Below are positions 1 to 8,584 of a stretch of 22,158 nucleotides of DNA, piece after piece (position 1 is the first letter of the stretch; the number at the start of each line of letters is the position of its first letter). The notes under the pieces are model-generated. The model searched no databases. It was given only the letters and a program-made list of their open reading frames with translations, and had not been told where the DNA came from. The stretch is from JAXGQD01 sp964401615 (lineage in GTDB: Bacteria > Bacillota > Clostridia > Saccharofermentanales > Fastidiosipilaceae), in NCBI GenBank assembly GCA_964401615.1, contig CAYNZF010000030.1, positions 1 to 22,158 of the forward strand, given 5' to 3'. A program made the translations under genes and the position numbers.

Positions 1-1119
1 TACAAAGAAGATTTTGGGCGTTTATTGGCCTGGTTTGAGCTCGAGCGCCGCGATTTTCCCTGGCGCGTGACGCGTTCCCCTTATCATGTCTGGCTTTCTG
101 AAATCATGCTGCAGCAAACCCAAGCCCGCACAGTCGTGCCTTATTTCGAAAGATTTTTGGCTCGATTTCCTAAGATCGCAGACTTGGCTGCAAGTGATGA
201 GCAGGAAGTACTCAAGTACTGGGAAGGCCTGGGCTACTACAGCCGTGCGCGCAATCTGCATAAAACCGCCCAAATTGTTAGTGAAAAATGGCAGGGAAAA
301 TTTCCTTATGACTTCTTTGAGATTCTTGCCTTGCCCGGCATCGGTCGTTACACCGCGGGCGCAATCGCCGCATTGGCTTTTGAACAAGCCTATCCGGCAG
401 TCGACGGCAATGTCCTGCGCGTCCTCGCGCGCTTTCTTGATGAAGCGTGGCAAAACGGCAGCAGCGGTCATATGCGCTCTGTAGAAAGTTTTTTGCTGGC
501 GTACTTTCAAAGCACTGAGTTTCTCGAGTCCGGGCAGAAACCTTCACAAATCAACGAAGCGCTGATCGAATTGGGGGCCACAGTCTGCACCCCCAGGCAG
601 GCACGCTGTACAAGCTGCCCATGGTCAGAACACTGCCTTGCCTTTCAGGCCGGGACCGTCGCGGAACGCCCTTTGCCAAAGAAAAAAAACATATCAAGTC
701 TGTCCGAGTACACGGTCATCGTTTGTCAGGAAGATAATAATGGTCGGATCCTGGTTGAAAAACGGCCTCCAACGGGACTTCTGGCCTCGTTGTGGCAGTT
801 TCCGATGCTGGATGGATCAAGGTCAGCGGATGAAATTGAGCGCTATCTTGAAGATTGCGGTCTGGTCTGCAGAAGCATCATGAAGCTGCCGTCACGTCTG
901 CACGTTTTCAGTCACCTGCGCTGGAAAATGATGGCTTATAAGGTGCAGTGCGCCTTGCCGGAGAATGCGGCCGGCTCAAATTTATATATCTCGGAGGATA
1001 CTGAATCACTCGCAGAGAGCCCGGCCCGGGCCTTATGGCTGAATCCGGAGGAATTATTTGATTTACCGTTCAGTGCGGCTTTGTTCGAATACCGTCAGCT
1101 TTCACAGCACTCGATTTGA
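1..1119 (+). CDS. mutY: A/G-specific adenine glycosylase MutY (5' end cut by window)
   Basis: Base-excision repair enzyme that removes adenine mispaired with 8-oxoguanine. The reading frame is open from base 1, so the true start lies just outside; an internal TTG at 25 is not needed. Counting from the first visible codon, the catalytic Glu is E34 in LSEIMLQQTQ and the helix-hairpin-helix LPGIGRYTAG leads to the catalytic Asp D135 in VDGNV. Their spacing of 101 residues equals that of the E. coli enzyme, so only a few N-terminal residues are missing. The 4Fe-4S ligands are C196, C203, C206 and C212 in C-x6-C-x2-C-x5-C spacing. The C-terminal third (about residues 230-365) is the NUDIX-like domain that reads 8-oxoG, with KRPPTGLLASLWQFP. 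It converges with the pyr operon, with only 3 nt between stop codons and no clear terminator. Family identity is very secure. Confidence 0.96.
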   Translation, partial: YKEDFGRLLAWFELERRDFPWRVTRSPYHVWLSEIMLQQTQARTVVPYFERFLARFPKIADLAASDEQEVLKYWEGLGYYSRARNLHKTAQIVSEKWQGKFPYDFFEILALPGIGRYTAGAIAALAFEQAYPAVDGNVLRVLARFLDEAWQNGSSGHMRSVESFLLAYFQSTEFLESGQKPSQINEALIELGATVCTPRQARCTSCPWSEHCLAFQAGTVAERPLPKKKNISSLSEYTVIVCQEDNNGRILVEKRPPTGLLASLWQFPMLDGSRSADEIERYLEDCGLVCRSIMKLPSRLHVFSHLRWKMMAYKVQCALPENAAGSNLYISEDTESLAESPARALWLNPEELFDLPFSAALFEYRQLSQHSI

Positions 1120-1122
1120 TCT

Positions 1123-1722
1123 TTATTGCTTTAATTTGATTTCACGCAGCTGTTTGCGGCGCAATCGATAGTCCGGCAGCTGAGTTTCCACAAGGCTCCA
1201 GAAAGCCGGGCCGTGGTTTAATTCGATAATGTGAGACAGCTCGTGAATCATCAGATATTCGAATAACGCATCATCCAGAAGTCCTGCATTCAAGTTGATC
1301 GACAGTGTACCGGAGCTGCTGTACGAACCCCAACGTGACTTCTGCTTGCGAATGGAAATGAGCTTGGGCTTGGGACCTTGATAAGTTTCGAGAAATTTTT
1401 GCACACGTTGGAGGCTGATTTTTTTAAGCAATGCTTCCTCCCCATCTTCCAGTTTATGCGTTTGAGGGTCAGGTTTGGAGAGCTGTTTTTCCAGCCAGGC
1501 GGGTCGACTTTCAATGAACTTCACTATTTCGGGCAAAGGCAAGCCCAGAGGAGCCCGCACTTCAAGCTCTGTGTGTGAGATCATTTTCATACTGATACTG
1601 CGCCGCTTGCTGAAGCACACCTTAACGTCGAACCACTCCGCGTATTCATCATCAAAAGTGACTTTCAGGCGCAGGTGTCTTTCTCGAACATGTTGTTTAG
1701 ACTTCACGAGCCAGCATCTCAC
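1123..1722 (-). CDS. YgjP-like zinc metallopeptidase (DUF45/M48-like)
   Basis: A 199-residue protein with the YgjP-type metallopeptidase signature. It has KSRWGSYSSSGTLSINLN at about residues 128-145, followed by the zinc site HELSH (H160, E161, H164) and H170 in NHGPAFW. This is the HExxH...H layout of the SprT/YgjP clan. Its substrate is unknown in the family. The assigned start is a GTG at 1722 that overlaps the end of the upstream pyrE-like gene by 26 nt; a second GTG five codons later (1707) is an alternative, and neither has an obvious Shine-Dalgarno sequence. It is the last gene of the pyrimidine operon and is probably translationally coupled. It has no known pyrimidine role, so it may simply be a passenger. 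Family call firm, function unknown. Confidence 0.85.
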   Translation of the reverse strand: MRCWLVKSKQHVRERHLRLKVTFDDEYAEWFDVKVCFSKRRSISMKMISHTELEVRAPLGLPLPEIVKFIESRPAWLEKQLSKPDPQTHKLEDGEEALLKKISLQRVQKFLETYQGPKPKLISIRKQKSRWGSYSSSGTLSINLNAGLLDDALFEYLMIHELSHIIELNHGPAFWSLVETQLPDYRLRRKQLREIKLKQ

Positions 1723-2554
1723 GCAGCCTGTTCACTCGCTCAGCCGTTTTGGGACTTGTGGCCGCGGCTTTGTCAAGAAATTCGGGGCGTTTCTCTAAAA
1801 ATCTGCTCACAAAACCATGTGGGTCCCGGGCGTAATCAAGCAAGATTTCCTCCTGCGCTTTGTTGATAAGTCCTTGTTCTCTCGCCTCCGCGAAAAGGGC
1901 CTTGGAGATCCGCACCAGACATCTTGCGTCGATACCGGCTTGTTCCAGCAAGCCTACACCACCCTGGCAGCGGTCAACAACCGCTAATGAGGCTGTGATC
2001 TGGGCGCCACAAGCCTCAACCGCCGGAATCCAGGCTCGAAAGTAAGATGAGGCTTCGGTGATGAGATCCGCAACGTGGAGGGCTTTGAGGCCGGATAATT
2101 CTCCTTTGCCCACTAAATGAGCTTCACTGTAAAGGTCCTCACTGTAATAAGCCGTTTGATCTTTGAAAATGCTCAGATGGGGTTTACCGAGCTGACGGGC
2201 TGCCTCCAGCGAAAAGAAAAAATCGCGCCGTTCACCACCTGAAACAAAGTCACAGTCGATCAACCTGGCGGCTTCAAGCAAGGCCTCAACAGTACGGCGA
2301 TATATTGGATTGCGATCGTATTGTTTTTTGGTCAGTGCAGCGATCTTTTTGGTAAATTCCTGCCGCTGTGTGTCTTTAGCCCACAATTCAATTTCACTCA
2401 GTAAAGCTTCGGCATCCGCTGCAGAGCCATAAAGGAAATGCGTGTTGACGTAATAGGGACCGAAAAGGCCGGAGGTATACCAAAAAGGATCCTCCGCCGG
2501 GCTGACGCGTAAGGCTTCTGTATCAAATAAATCACTGACAATTCTATTTTTCAT
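1697..2554 (-). CDS. Atypical orotate phosphoribosyltransferase-like protein (PyrE-like)
   Basis: A 285-residue protein in the pyrE position of the operon. It resembles the long clostridial proteins annotated as orotate phosphoribosyltransferase, which would join orotate and PRPP to give OMP. Visible landmarks are YTSGLFGPYYVNTHFLYG (about residues 27-44), SGGERRDFFFSLEAARQLGK (about 120-140) and VADLITEASS (about 195-205), where canonical OPRTs carry the PRPP loop DDVITTGGS. The core thus looks like a phosphoribosyltransferase with a strongly altered PRPP loop and an extra C-terminal helical part of about 80 residues. The start has a good AGGGGAGAG ribosome binding site and lies 26 nt after pyrD. 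No other PyrE is present and every other late pathway step is here, so OPRT activity is the best inference, though the family match is from memory. Confidence 0.7.
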   Translation of the reverse strand: MKNRIVSDLFDTEALRVSPAEDPFWYTSGLFGPYYVNTHFLYGSAADAEALLSEIELWAKDTQRQEFTKKIAALTKKQYDRNPIYRRTVEALLEAARLIDCDFVSGGERRDFFFSLEAARQLGKPHLSIFKDQTAYYSEDLYSEAHLVGKGELSGLKALHVADLITEASSYFRAWIPAVEACGAQITASLAVVDRCQGGVGLLEQAGIDARCLVRISKALFAEAREQGLINKAQEEILLDYARDPHGFVSRFLEKRPEFLDKAAATSPKTAERVNRLREMLAREV

Positions 2555-2580
2555 GCTTCTCTCCCCTTTTTTGATGCATT

Positions 2581-3498
2581 TTAATCCCAGAGTTTCAATG
2601 TGCCGCTGATTTCCGCAGCGGACTTCGCGCCAATGCGCGCGAGGGCTGCAGGTAAGTCCCGCAGTATCTTACTCGGCAGATAGGGATCGATTAGCGTGGC
2701 TGTACCGATTTGAACGGCTGAGGCTCCGGCCATTAGAAATTCCAGAACATCATCAGCCGAGCGGATTCCACCCATGCCCACAATCGGAATATCCACGTTA
2801 CGGTAGACTTCGTTGACCATCCGCAAGGCGACAGGTTTTATACCGGGCCCCGAATAGCCGCCGGTGTTGTTACGAAGAATCGGCCTGCGTGTCTCAAGGT
2901 CAATGGCCATCCCCATCAACGTATTGATCAAACTGACCGCGCTTGCTCCTCCTCGTCTGGCCGCTTCCGCAGTCGCGCTGATTGAAGTGACGTTGGGGGT
3001 CAGTTTGACCCAAATGGGTTTATCACTCACGGCGACACAGGCGCTGGTCAGCGTTTCAATCGCCGCGGGCTGTGTTCCAAAGATAATACAGCCGCTTTTG
3101 ACGTTGGGACAGGACAGATTGAGTTCAATGACCTGCACGGCGGTGTTTTGCAGCGCCCGGCAAAGGTAAACATAATCTTCCGGCTCGTCACCGGCTACGT
3201 TCGCGATAATGCTGGCACCTTTAGAGGCCATCAGGGGCAGTTCATGTTCAAGGACATAATTCAAACCGGGGTTCTGGAGCCCCACCGAGTTAAGCATGCC
3301 GGCTGCGCATTCCGCGACACGTGGTGCCGGATTACCGGCTTTGGGTTTTCTTGTGAAGCCTTTGGTCGATATTCCTCCAAGTTCAGAAATATCCATGTAT
3401 TGGCTCATTTCTTCACCGAAGCCAAAGGTGCCTGACGCCGCGATCAGCGGGTTTTTGAATTGAGCCGAGCCGACTTTGACCGTCAAATCGATGGCCAT
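2581..3498 (-). CDS. pyrD: Dihydroorotate dehydrogenase B, catalytic subunit PyrD
   Basis: FMN-containing class 1B dihydroorotate dehydrogenase, 305 residues, the normal length. It oxidises dihydroorotate to orotate and passes electrons through PyrK to NAD. The catalytic-base cysteine is visible in ELNLSCPNVKSG. The FMN phosphate-binding region is seen in IPIVGMGGIRSADDVLEFLMAGASAVQIGTA (two adjacent stretches). The N-terminal AASGTFGFGEE and STKGFTRKPKAGNPAPR are typical of the family. The ATG at 3498 is preceded by a very strong GGAGGTGAT ribosome binding site lying inside the end of pyrK, which it overlaps by 16 nt, so the two subunits are translationally coupled. Use of the NAD-linked B form fits an anaerobe or Gram-positive host. 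Confidence 0.96.
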   Translation of the reverse strand: MAIDLTVKVGSAQFKNPLIAASGTFGFGEEMSQYMDISELGGISTKGFTRKPKAGNPAPRVAECAAGMLNSVGLQNPGLNYVLEHELPLMASKGASIIANVAGDEPEDYVYLCRALQNTAVQVIELNLSCPNVKSGCIIFGTQPAAIETLTSACVAVSDKPIWVKLTPNVTSISATAEAARRGGASAVSLINTLMGMAIDLETRRPILRNNTGGYSGPGIKPVALRMVNEVYRNVDIPIVGMGGIRSADDVLEFLMAGASAVQIGTATLIDPYLPSKILRDLPAALARIGAKSAAEISGTLKLWD

Positions 3499-4304
3499 GC
3501 AATCACCTCCGCCGGAAAGACCGGACCTTCAACGCAGCAACGCGCATAGTTAAGATTCTTACCGCCCGCTGCCGTTTCATTCAGCTCGACCGCGCAGGTG
3601 CGGCAGATACCAAAACCACAAGCCATGCGCTCTTCCATCGAAACCTGTGCTTTCATGCCGTTTGACTCTGCCCACTCAGCGGCGAGCTGCATCATCCGCA
3701 AAGGACCGCAGGCGAGAACTTGTCCGGAACTGCTGCCCCCATGTCTTAGATGCAGTTCTTCCAAGGCCATCTGAGCATAGCCCTGCACCATGAGCTCACT
3801 ATGCTCGGGAGCCTGCACCGGTTTTTGTTCACAGGCCCAGGCGAAATCGCTTGCCGACGCAGCGAATTCGTCCAGCAGCAGCGCATCCCCGGCCGTCTTG
3901 AAACCGGTAGCGACATAGGCCGCTATGCCTCTTTTTTGGCATTCTTCTGCCAGAAACAACAGTGGATAGATGCCAGTACCACCGCCGATGATGTAGGCCT
4001 TGTCAAAGCCTTCCAGGGAGAATCCTGTGCCCAGAGGTCCAAGCACATCCAGCTCATCACCCGGCTCGTAGGAGAAAAAGTCTCTCGTACCGCAGGCCTT
4101 GGCTTTGATGCCGATGCAGACGCTGCCCTTGACCCGGTCCACCTGCGCGATGCCAAACGGACGGCGCAGAAACTGCGAGCCAAGCACGTTCACAAATTGA
4201 CCTGGTGCAGCCACAGCGGCGATGTCAGGGGCCTCCAGCTCCAACCACAAATTGTCCGGCGTCAGCAAGCGTCTGGAGACGATGGGGTAAAGCGTGTTTT
4301 TCAT
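3483..4304 (-). CDS. pyrK: Dihydroorotate dehydrogenase B, electron-transfer subunit PyrK
   Basis: A 273-residue iron-sulphur flavoprotein that carries electrons from PyrD to NAD. Domains in order: a ferredoxin-reductase-like FAD domain with RRPFGIAQVD (about 47-56), an NAD-binding GGGTGIYPL (107-115), and a C-terminal 2Fe-2S site with cysteines C229, C234, C237 and C256/C257 in CGFGICRTC...RCCVEGPVF. The start has AAGGAG six bases upstream of ATG, and the gene overlaps the carB stop by 4 nt in an ATGA arrangement. Its 3' end overlaps pyrD, as expected for a stoichiometric complex. The identification rests on motifs plus position. Confidence 0.95.
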   Translation of the reverse strand: MKNTLYPIVSRRLLTPDNLWLELEAPDIAAVAAPGQFVNVLGSQFLRRPFGIAQVDRVKGSVCIGIKAKACGTRDFFSYEPGDELDVLGPLGTGFSLEGFDKAYIIGGGTGIYPLLFLAEECQKRGIAAYVATGFKTAGDALLLDEFAASASDFAWACEQKPVQAPEHSELMVQGYAQMALEELHLRHGGSSSGQVLACGPLRMMQLAAEWAESNGMKAQVSMEERMACGFGICRTCAVELNETAAGGKNLNYARCCVEGPVFPAEVIAWPSI

Positions 4305-7300
4305 AGGCGGCTCCTTAAAAAAGCCAGCTCCTTCTCATTCATCTCATTGACGGGCTTGATATTGTCGCGTGTTTTTTCAACCAATTTGGCAAAATCACCA
4401 ATCGGATACGTATGCAAATCTTCAACCTTCAAGTCGTTTTCTAGACATTCGGTCACGGCCACCAAAGTATCCAGCGATGTGAGGCTGGCGATACCGTGTT
4501 CAATGCACAGTCGACGCAATTTAAAACCACCGCTCCCGATACTGTTACGGTCGGAGGTGTTAATGAGCAGCTTGATTTTTCCTGCTTTGACCAGATCACC
4601 GGTATTGGGCGAAGCTTCGTCCATGTTGCGGCAGGCATTGGTGGGGATACCGTGGCGGTTCAGGTAATTCGCAGTACCGCCGGTCGCGTACAATTCATAG
4701 CCAATCGCATGCAGTCTGTCCGCCAAAGGCAAAAGTTCGTCTTTATCACTGTCGCGCACAGTCATCAAGATGCTGTCACCCCGCTTGGGGAACTTGAAAC
4801 CTGAGGCCAAAATTGCTTTGAACATTGCCTCACTGTAGGTTACAGAAAGACCCAGGACTTCTCCGGTACTCTTCATTTCCGGTCCCAGTATAGTATCGAC
4901 ATCATGCAGCTTTTCAAAAGAAAACACAGGGGCTTTGATGGCATAGACTGCGGGATAATCAGCGAAGAGGCCGGTTCCGTAACCCAGATCAGTCACCTTT
5001 TCTCCCAGCATTACCCGTGTGGCCATTTTTACAATCGGCAAGCCGGTCACTTTGCTGATGTAAGGCACCGTGCGGCTGGACCGCGGGTTGACTTCCAGGA
5101 CGTAAAGTTCGTCATTGAAGATTATGAACTGAATATTGATCAAGCCGATAACGTGAAGCTCAAGGGCCAGTTTTCGGGTGTAATCAATGATCTTGCGGCG
5201 CATTTTTTCAGAAATATAAGCCGGGAATATTGAGATGGAGTCACCGGAGTGAACTCCGGCGCGTTCCAGATGCTCCATGATGCCGGGAATGAGGATATTT
5301 TCGCCGTCGCACAAGGCGTCGACTTCAAGTTCAGTCCCCATCAAATACTTGTCGACCAGGATAGGATGTTCCTGAATGTTCAAATTGATGATGGCCATGT
5401 ATTCACGGATGGCGGCTTCATCGTAACAAATCATCATGCCTTGACCACCCAGGACATAAGAAGGTCTCAGCAGCACGGGGTAGCCCAGTCCTGAAGCGAC
5501 CTCGATTGCTTCGGCTTCCGTGAACACCGTTGAGCCCTGAGGCCTGGGGATGCCGCAGTTTTCCAGCACCTCATCGAATCGTTCGCGGTCTTCAGCCCGG
5601 TCCACCCCGTCAGCTGAGGTTCCTAGAATGGTGTAACCCATATCACTGACTTCTTTTATCAGTTTGATCGCAGTCTGACCGCCAAATTGGCAAATGACCC
5701 CATCCGGCTTTTCGTTCTCCAGCACCGCCCGCACATCTGCAGCGGTCAAGGGTTCAAAGTACAGCCTGTCTGCCGTGTCAAAATCAGTCGAAACGGTTTC
5801 GGGGTTGTTATTGATAATGATGGCCTCGACGTCCATCTCTCTGAGCGATTGCACACAGTGGACGGAACAATAATCAAATTCAATGCCCTGCCCTATCCGG
5901 ATCGGGCCTGAACCCAGGACCACGACTTTTTTTCTGTCGGTCCGTGCCGCTTCGTTAAACTGACCCAGCTCGCTGTAAAAGTAAGGCGTTTGCGCGGCGA
6001 ATTCGCCCGCACAGGTATCCACCGTTTTATAGGCGTAACCGCGGCCGCAGGCTTTGCGGTGAGCCCGCAATTCTGCTTCAGGCACACCACACAGTAATTG
6101 CAGGGCGTAATCCGAAAATGACCAGACCCAGGCTTGCTCAAACAGTGTCTGAGGAATTTCAGCCAGCGTTTTGCCTCTGTTTTGGATAAAAAGTTCTTCC
6201 AGAGTGACAATATTTTTTAGTTTACTGAGAAAATATCGATCGATCTTGCTTTGTTCGTAGAGTGTGTCAATGGATACTCCCCTGCGTAGAGCTTCCGCGA
6301 TGTAAAAAAGTCTGCGGTCGTCAATTTGATCGATGGCGGCCACCAGTTCATCATCCGACAAGTCTTCGTGTTTTGGGTTAAGGAGCGTGTACTGGTTTTG
6401 TTCCAGAGAGCGAATGGCTTTCAGCAAAGAGGCTTCAAAGGTCGTTCCGATGGCCATGACCTCACCGGTCGCCTTCATTTGGGTACCCAGCTTTCTTTTG
6501 GCATAAACAAACTTATCAAAAGGCCACTTGGGAATCTTGCTCACGACATAGTCAACCACAGGCTCAGCAACGGCCCAGGTACTGCCCGTCACTTCGTTAC
6601 GTATTTCGTCCAGGCGATAGCCCAGCGCGATACGCGTAGCCACCTTGGCGATAGGGTAACCGGTCGCTTTCGAGGCCAGAGCAGAGGAGCGCGACAGTCT
6701 GGGATTGACTTCGATGACCGCGTACTCACCACTTGTAGGATGGAGGGCGAATTGGACATTACAGCCTCCTTTGATTTCCAGTTCATGCACAATGTTCAAA
6801 GTCGCCGTACGCAGCATTTCCAGTTCGTGGTCCGTCAGCGTCAGAGCGGGTGCGAAGACGATGGAGTCGCCTGTGTGTACGCCCACCGGGTCAAAGTTTT
6901 CCATGGAACAAATGGTAATGGCGTTGCCGTCACCGTCCCTGATGGCTTCATATTCGATTTCTTTCCAACCCGCGATGGATTTTTCGATCAAGACTTGATG
7001 GACACGTGAAACGTCCAGTCCGGTCGCAGCGATTTCCAGCAGCTGCTCCTTATTGTCGACGATGCCGCCACCCGTTCCGCCCAGTGTAAAGGCAGGGCGC
7101 ACGATGACCGGATAACCGATCTCGTCGGCCAGGCGAACGCATTCATCCAAATCCGTCGCTATGCCGGATGGAATGCAGGGTACGTCGATCTCGAGCATCG
7201 CGTCGCGAAAGTGCATGCGGTCCTCACCGCGTTTGATGCCCTCAGCCGAAGTGCCGAGTAAACGGATGTGATGTTCATCCAGAAAGCCGGATTCGCTCAG

Positions 7301-7603
7301 CTCCATCGCCATGTTTAGACCGGTTTGGCCGCCGAGGGTCGCCAGGACACTGTCCACGCCTTCATCGAGCATGATTCTTTTTACCATTTTAAGGTCCAGT
7401 GGCTCGAGATAGACCTTGGTCGCCATGTCCGCGTCAGTCATGATGGTGGCGGGATTGCTGTTGACCAAAACGACCTCGAAACCTTCTTGTTTCAGAGTCC
7501 GGCATGCCTGGGTGCCCGCGTAGTCAAACTCCGCCGCTTGTCCGATGATGATGGGACCGGAGCCGATGACCAGTACTTTCTTGATGTTATTATCTTTTGG
7601 CAT
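4301..7603 (-). CDS. carB: Carbamoyl-phosphate synthase large subunit CarB
   Basis: A 1,100-residue synthetase, slightly longer than the usual 1,065-1,075. It makes carbamoyl phosphate from bicarbonate, ammonia (normally delivered by CarA) and two ATP. Two homologous ATP-grasp halves are visible: the first opens with KVLVIGSGPIIIGQAAEFDY and contains EVNPRLSRSSALASKATGYP, and the second opens with VVVLGSGPIRIGQGIEFDY and contains EVNPRSSRTVPYISKVTGLP. A C-terminal MGS-type allosteric domain follows (from about residue 955, with GYELYATGGTANYL and LLINTSDRN), where UMP and ornithine act in relatives. The ATG at 7603 has an AGAGGG ribosome binding site. Only 54 nt separate it from pyrF, leaving no room for carA, which normally precedes carB. 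Confidence 0.97.
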   Translation of the reverse strand: MPKDNNIKKVLVIGSGPIIIGQAAEFDYAGTQACRTLKQEGFEVVLVNSNPATIMTDADMATKVYLEPLDLKMVKRIMLDEGVDSVLATLGGQTGLNMAMELSESGFLDEHHIRLLGTSAEGIKRGEDRMHFRDAMLEIDVPCIPSGIATDLDECVRLADEIGYPVIVRPAFTLGGTGGGIVDNKEQLLEIAATGLDVSRVHQVLIEKSIAGWKEIEYEAIRDGDGNAITICSMENFDPVGVHTGDSIVFAPALTLTDHELEMLRTATLNIVHELEIKGGCNVQFALHPTSGEYAVIEVNPRLSRSSALASKATGYPIAKVATRIALGYRLDEIRNEVTGSTWAVAEPVVDYVVSKIPKWPFDKFVYAKRKLGTQMKATGEVMAIGTTFEASLLKAIRSLEQNQYTLLNPKHEDLSDDELVAAIDQIDDRRLFYIAEALRRGVSIDTLYEQSKIDRYFLSKLKNIVTLEELFIQNRGKTLAEIPQTLFEQAWVWSFSDYALQLLCGVPEAELRAHRKACGRGYAYKTVDTCAGEFAAQTPYFYSELGQFNEAARTDRKKVVVLGSGPIRIGQGIEFDYCSVHCVQSLREMDVEAIIINNNPETVSTDFDTADRLYFEPLTAADVRAVLENEKPDGVICQFGGQTAIKLIKEVSDMGYTILGTSADGVDRAEDRERFDEVLENCGIPRPQGSTVFTEAEAIEVASGLGYPVLLRPSYVLGGQGMMICYDEAAIREYMAIINLNIQEHPILVDKYLMGTELEVDALCDGENILIPGIMEHLERAGVHSGDSISIFPAYISEKMRRKIIDYTRKLALELHVIGLINIQFIIFNDELYVLEVNPRSSRTVPYISKVTGLPIVKMATRVMLGEKVTDLGYGTGLFADYPAVYAIKAPVFSFEKLHDVDTILGPEMKSTGEVLGLSVTYSEAMFKAILASGFKFPKRGDSILMTVRDSDKDELLPLADRLHAIGYELYATGGTANYLNRHGIPTNACRNMDEASPNTGDLVKAGKIKLLINTSDRNSIGSGGFKLRRLCIEHGIASLTSLDTLVAVTECLENDLKVEDLHTYPIGDFAKLVEKTRDNIKPVNEMNEKELAFLRSRL

Positions 7604-7657
7604 ATATTACTTCCCTCTTCGTCGTTTGTCTGCTGGAAATTTTATCATTTGTTTACT

Positions 7658-8584
7658 TCATCGTATCAAAGCAGCCTGCAGTTCGGCCTGCATTTTTAAT
7701 GCTTCAAGGCGCGTCGCCTGGGCAAAACTCATACCAGGTGGTGCTTTTTTCCAGGCACACATCAAGCTGCGGGAGGCGTTGACAATCGCCCCGCTGCCTT
7801 CCGCAGTGAAGTTCAGCGCGCAGCTTGCAGGCGTCCCACCCTGCGCGCCGTAGCCCGGGACCAAGATAAATGCGTGCGGCAAAAGCACGCGCAGCTCCTC
7901 TGCTTGCTCCGGCCAAGTGGCACCGACCACCACGCCCAGAGGTGAAAAACCGGCATCATCCAAATAAGCCTTGCTCCATGCGGTGATTTTCTCTGCCACC
8001 GCGCGGTAGAGCGGGCGGCCATCTTCCAGTATTAAATCCTGAAAATCACCTGCCGAAGGGTTCGAAGTGCGTACCAGAATAAAGAGCCCTTTGCCATACT
8101 TGAATGCCTCATCGGCAAAAGGTTTGATCCCGTCAAAGCCCAGATAGGGGTTGACCGTCAAGGCATCGGCACCCCAAAACGCGACATCGCCTGCTTCAGT
8201 CTCAGTTTCGCCGAGGTAAGCCTTGGCGTAAGCCTCAGCCGTGGAACCAATGTCATTGCGCTTGCCGTCCAGAATGACCAGCAGACCCTTGGACTTGGCG
8301 TATGCGATGGTCTTGTGCAGGGCCTTGAGACCGGCTAAGCCGTAGAGTTCGTAGTAGGCACTTTGTGGCTTGATGGCAGGGATAATGTCCGTGACCGCGT
8401 CGATCAAAGCACAATTGAACTCGAAGAGGAGCGCAGTGAGATACTCGTCAGGGTCCCGCAAGCGAGCGCGACGCTCGGCCTTAAAGTCTTCCGGTATGTA
8501 TTCCAGAAGTGGATCCAGTCCCATGACGGTGGGATTCTGCTTCAGTGCGATGGCCTGCTTGAGCTTTTGACTAAAACTCTGCAT
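7658..8584 (-). CDS. pyrF: Orotidine 5'-phosphate decarboxylase, type 2 (PyrF)
   Basis: A 308-residue decarboxylase that converts OMP to UMP, the last step of the pathway. The length and sequence fit the longer type 2 PyrF family. The catalytic D-x-K-x-x-D signature is LDGKRNDIGSTAEAYA, and GLDPLLEYIP, ADALTVNPYLGFDGI and VPGYGAQGG are other typical segments. The open frame extends upstream to 8713, but that extension lies inside pyrC and lacks homology features. I place the start at the ATG at 8584 (MQSFSQKLKQ), which has GAAAGG about 10 bases upstream and overlaps the pyrC stop by 14 nt. The gene sits between pyrC and carB, unlike Bacillus where pyrF follows pyrD. Confidence 0.95.
   Translation of the reverse strand: MQSFSQKLKQAIALKQNPTVMGLDPLLEYIPEDFKAERRARLRDPDEYLTALLFEFNCALIDAVTDIIPAIKPQSAYYELYGLAGLKALHKTIAYAKSKGLLVILDGKRNDIGSTAEAYAKAYLGETETEAGDVAFWGADALTVNPYLGFDGIKPFADEAFKYGKGLFILVRTSNPSAGDFQDLILEDGRPLYRAVAEKITAWSKAYLDDAGFSPLGVVVGATWPEQAEELRVLLPHAFILVPGYGAQGGTPASCALNFTAEGSGAIVNASRSLMCAWKKAPPGMSFAQATRLEALKMQAELQAALIR

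Noticed and set aside
3750..4667. 305-codon open frame on the plus strand opposite pyrK and carB
   Set aside because: It is antisense to two clearly identified enzymes, has no family features, and spans their junction.
6326..7009. 227-codon open frame on the plus strand opposite carB
   Set aside because: Antisense shadow produced by the codon bias of carB; no recognisable domain or ribosome binding site.
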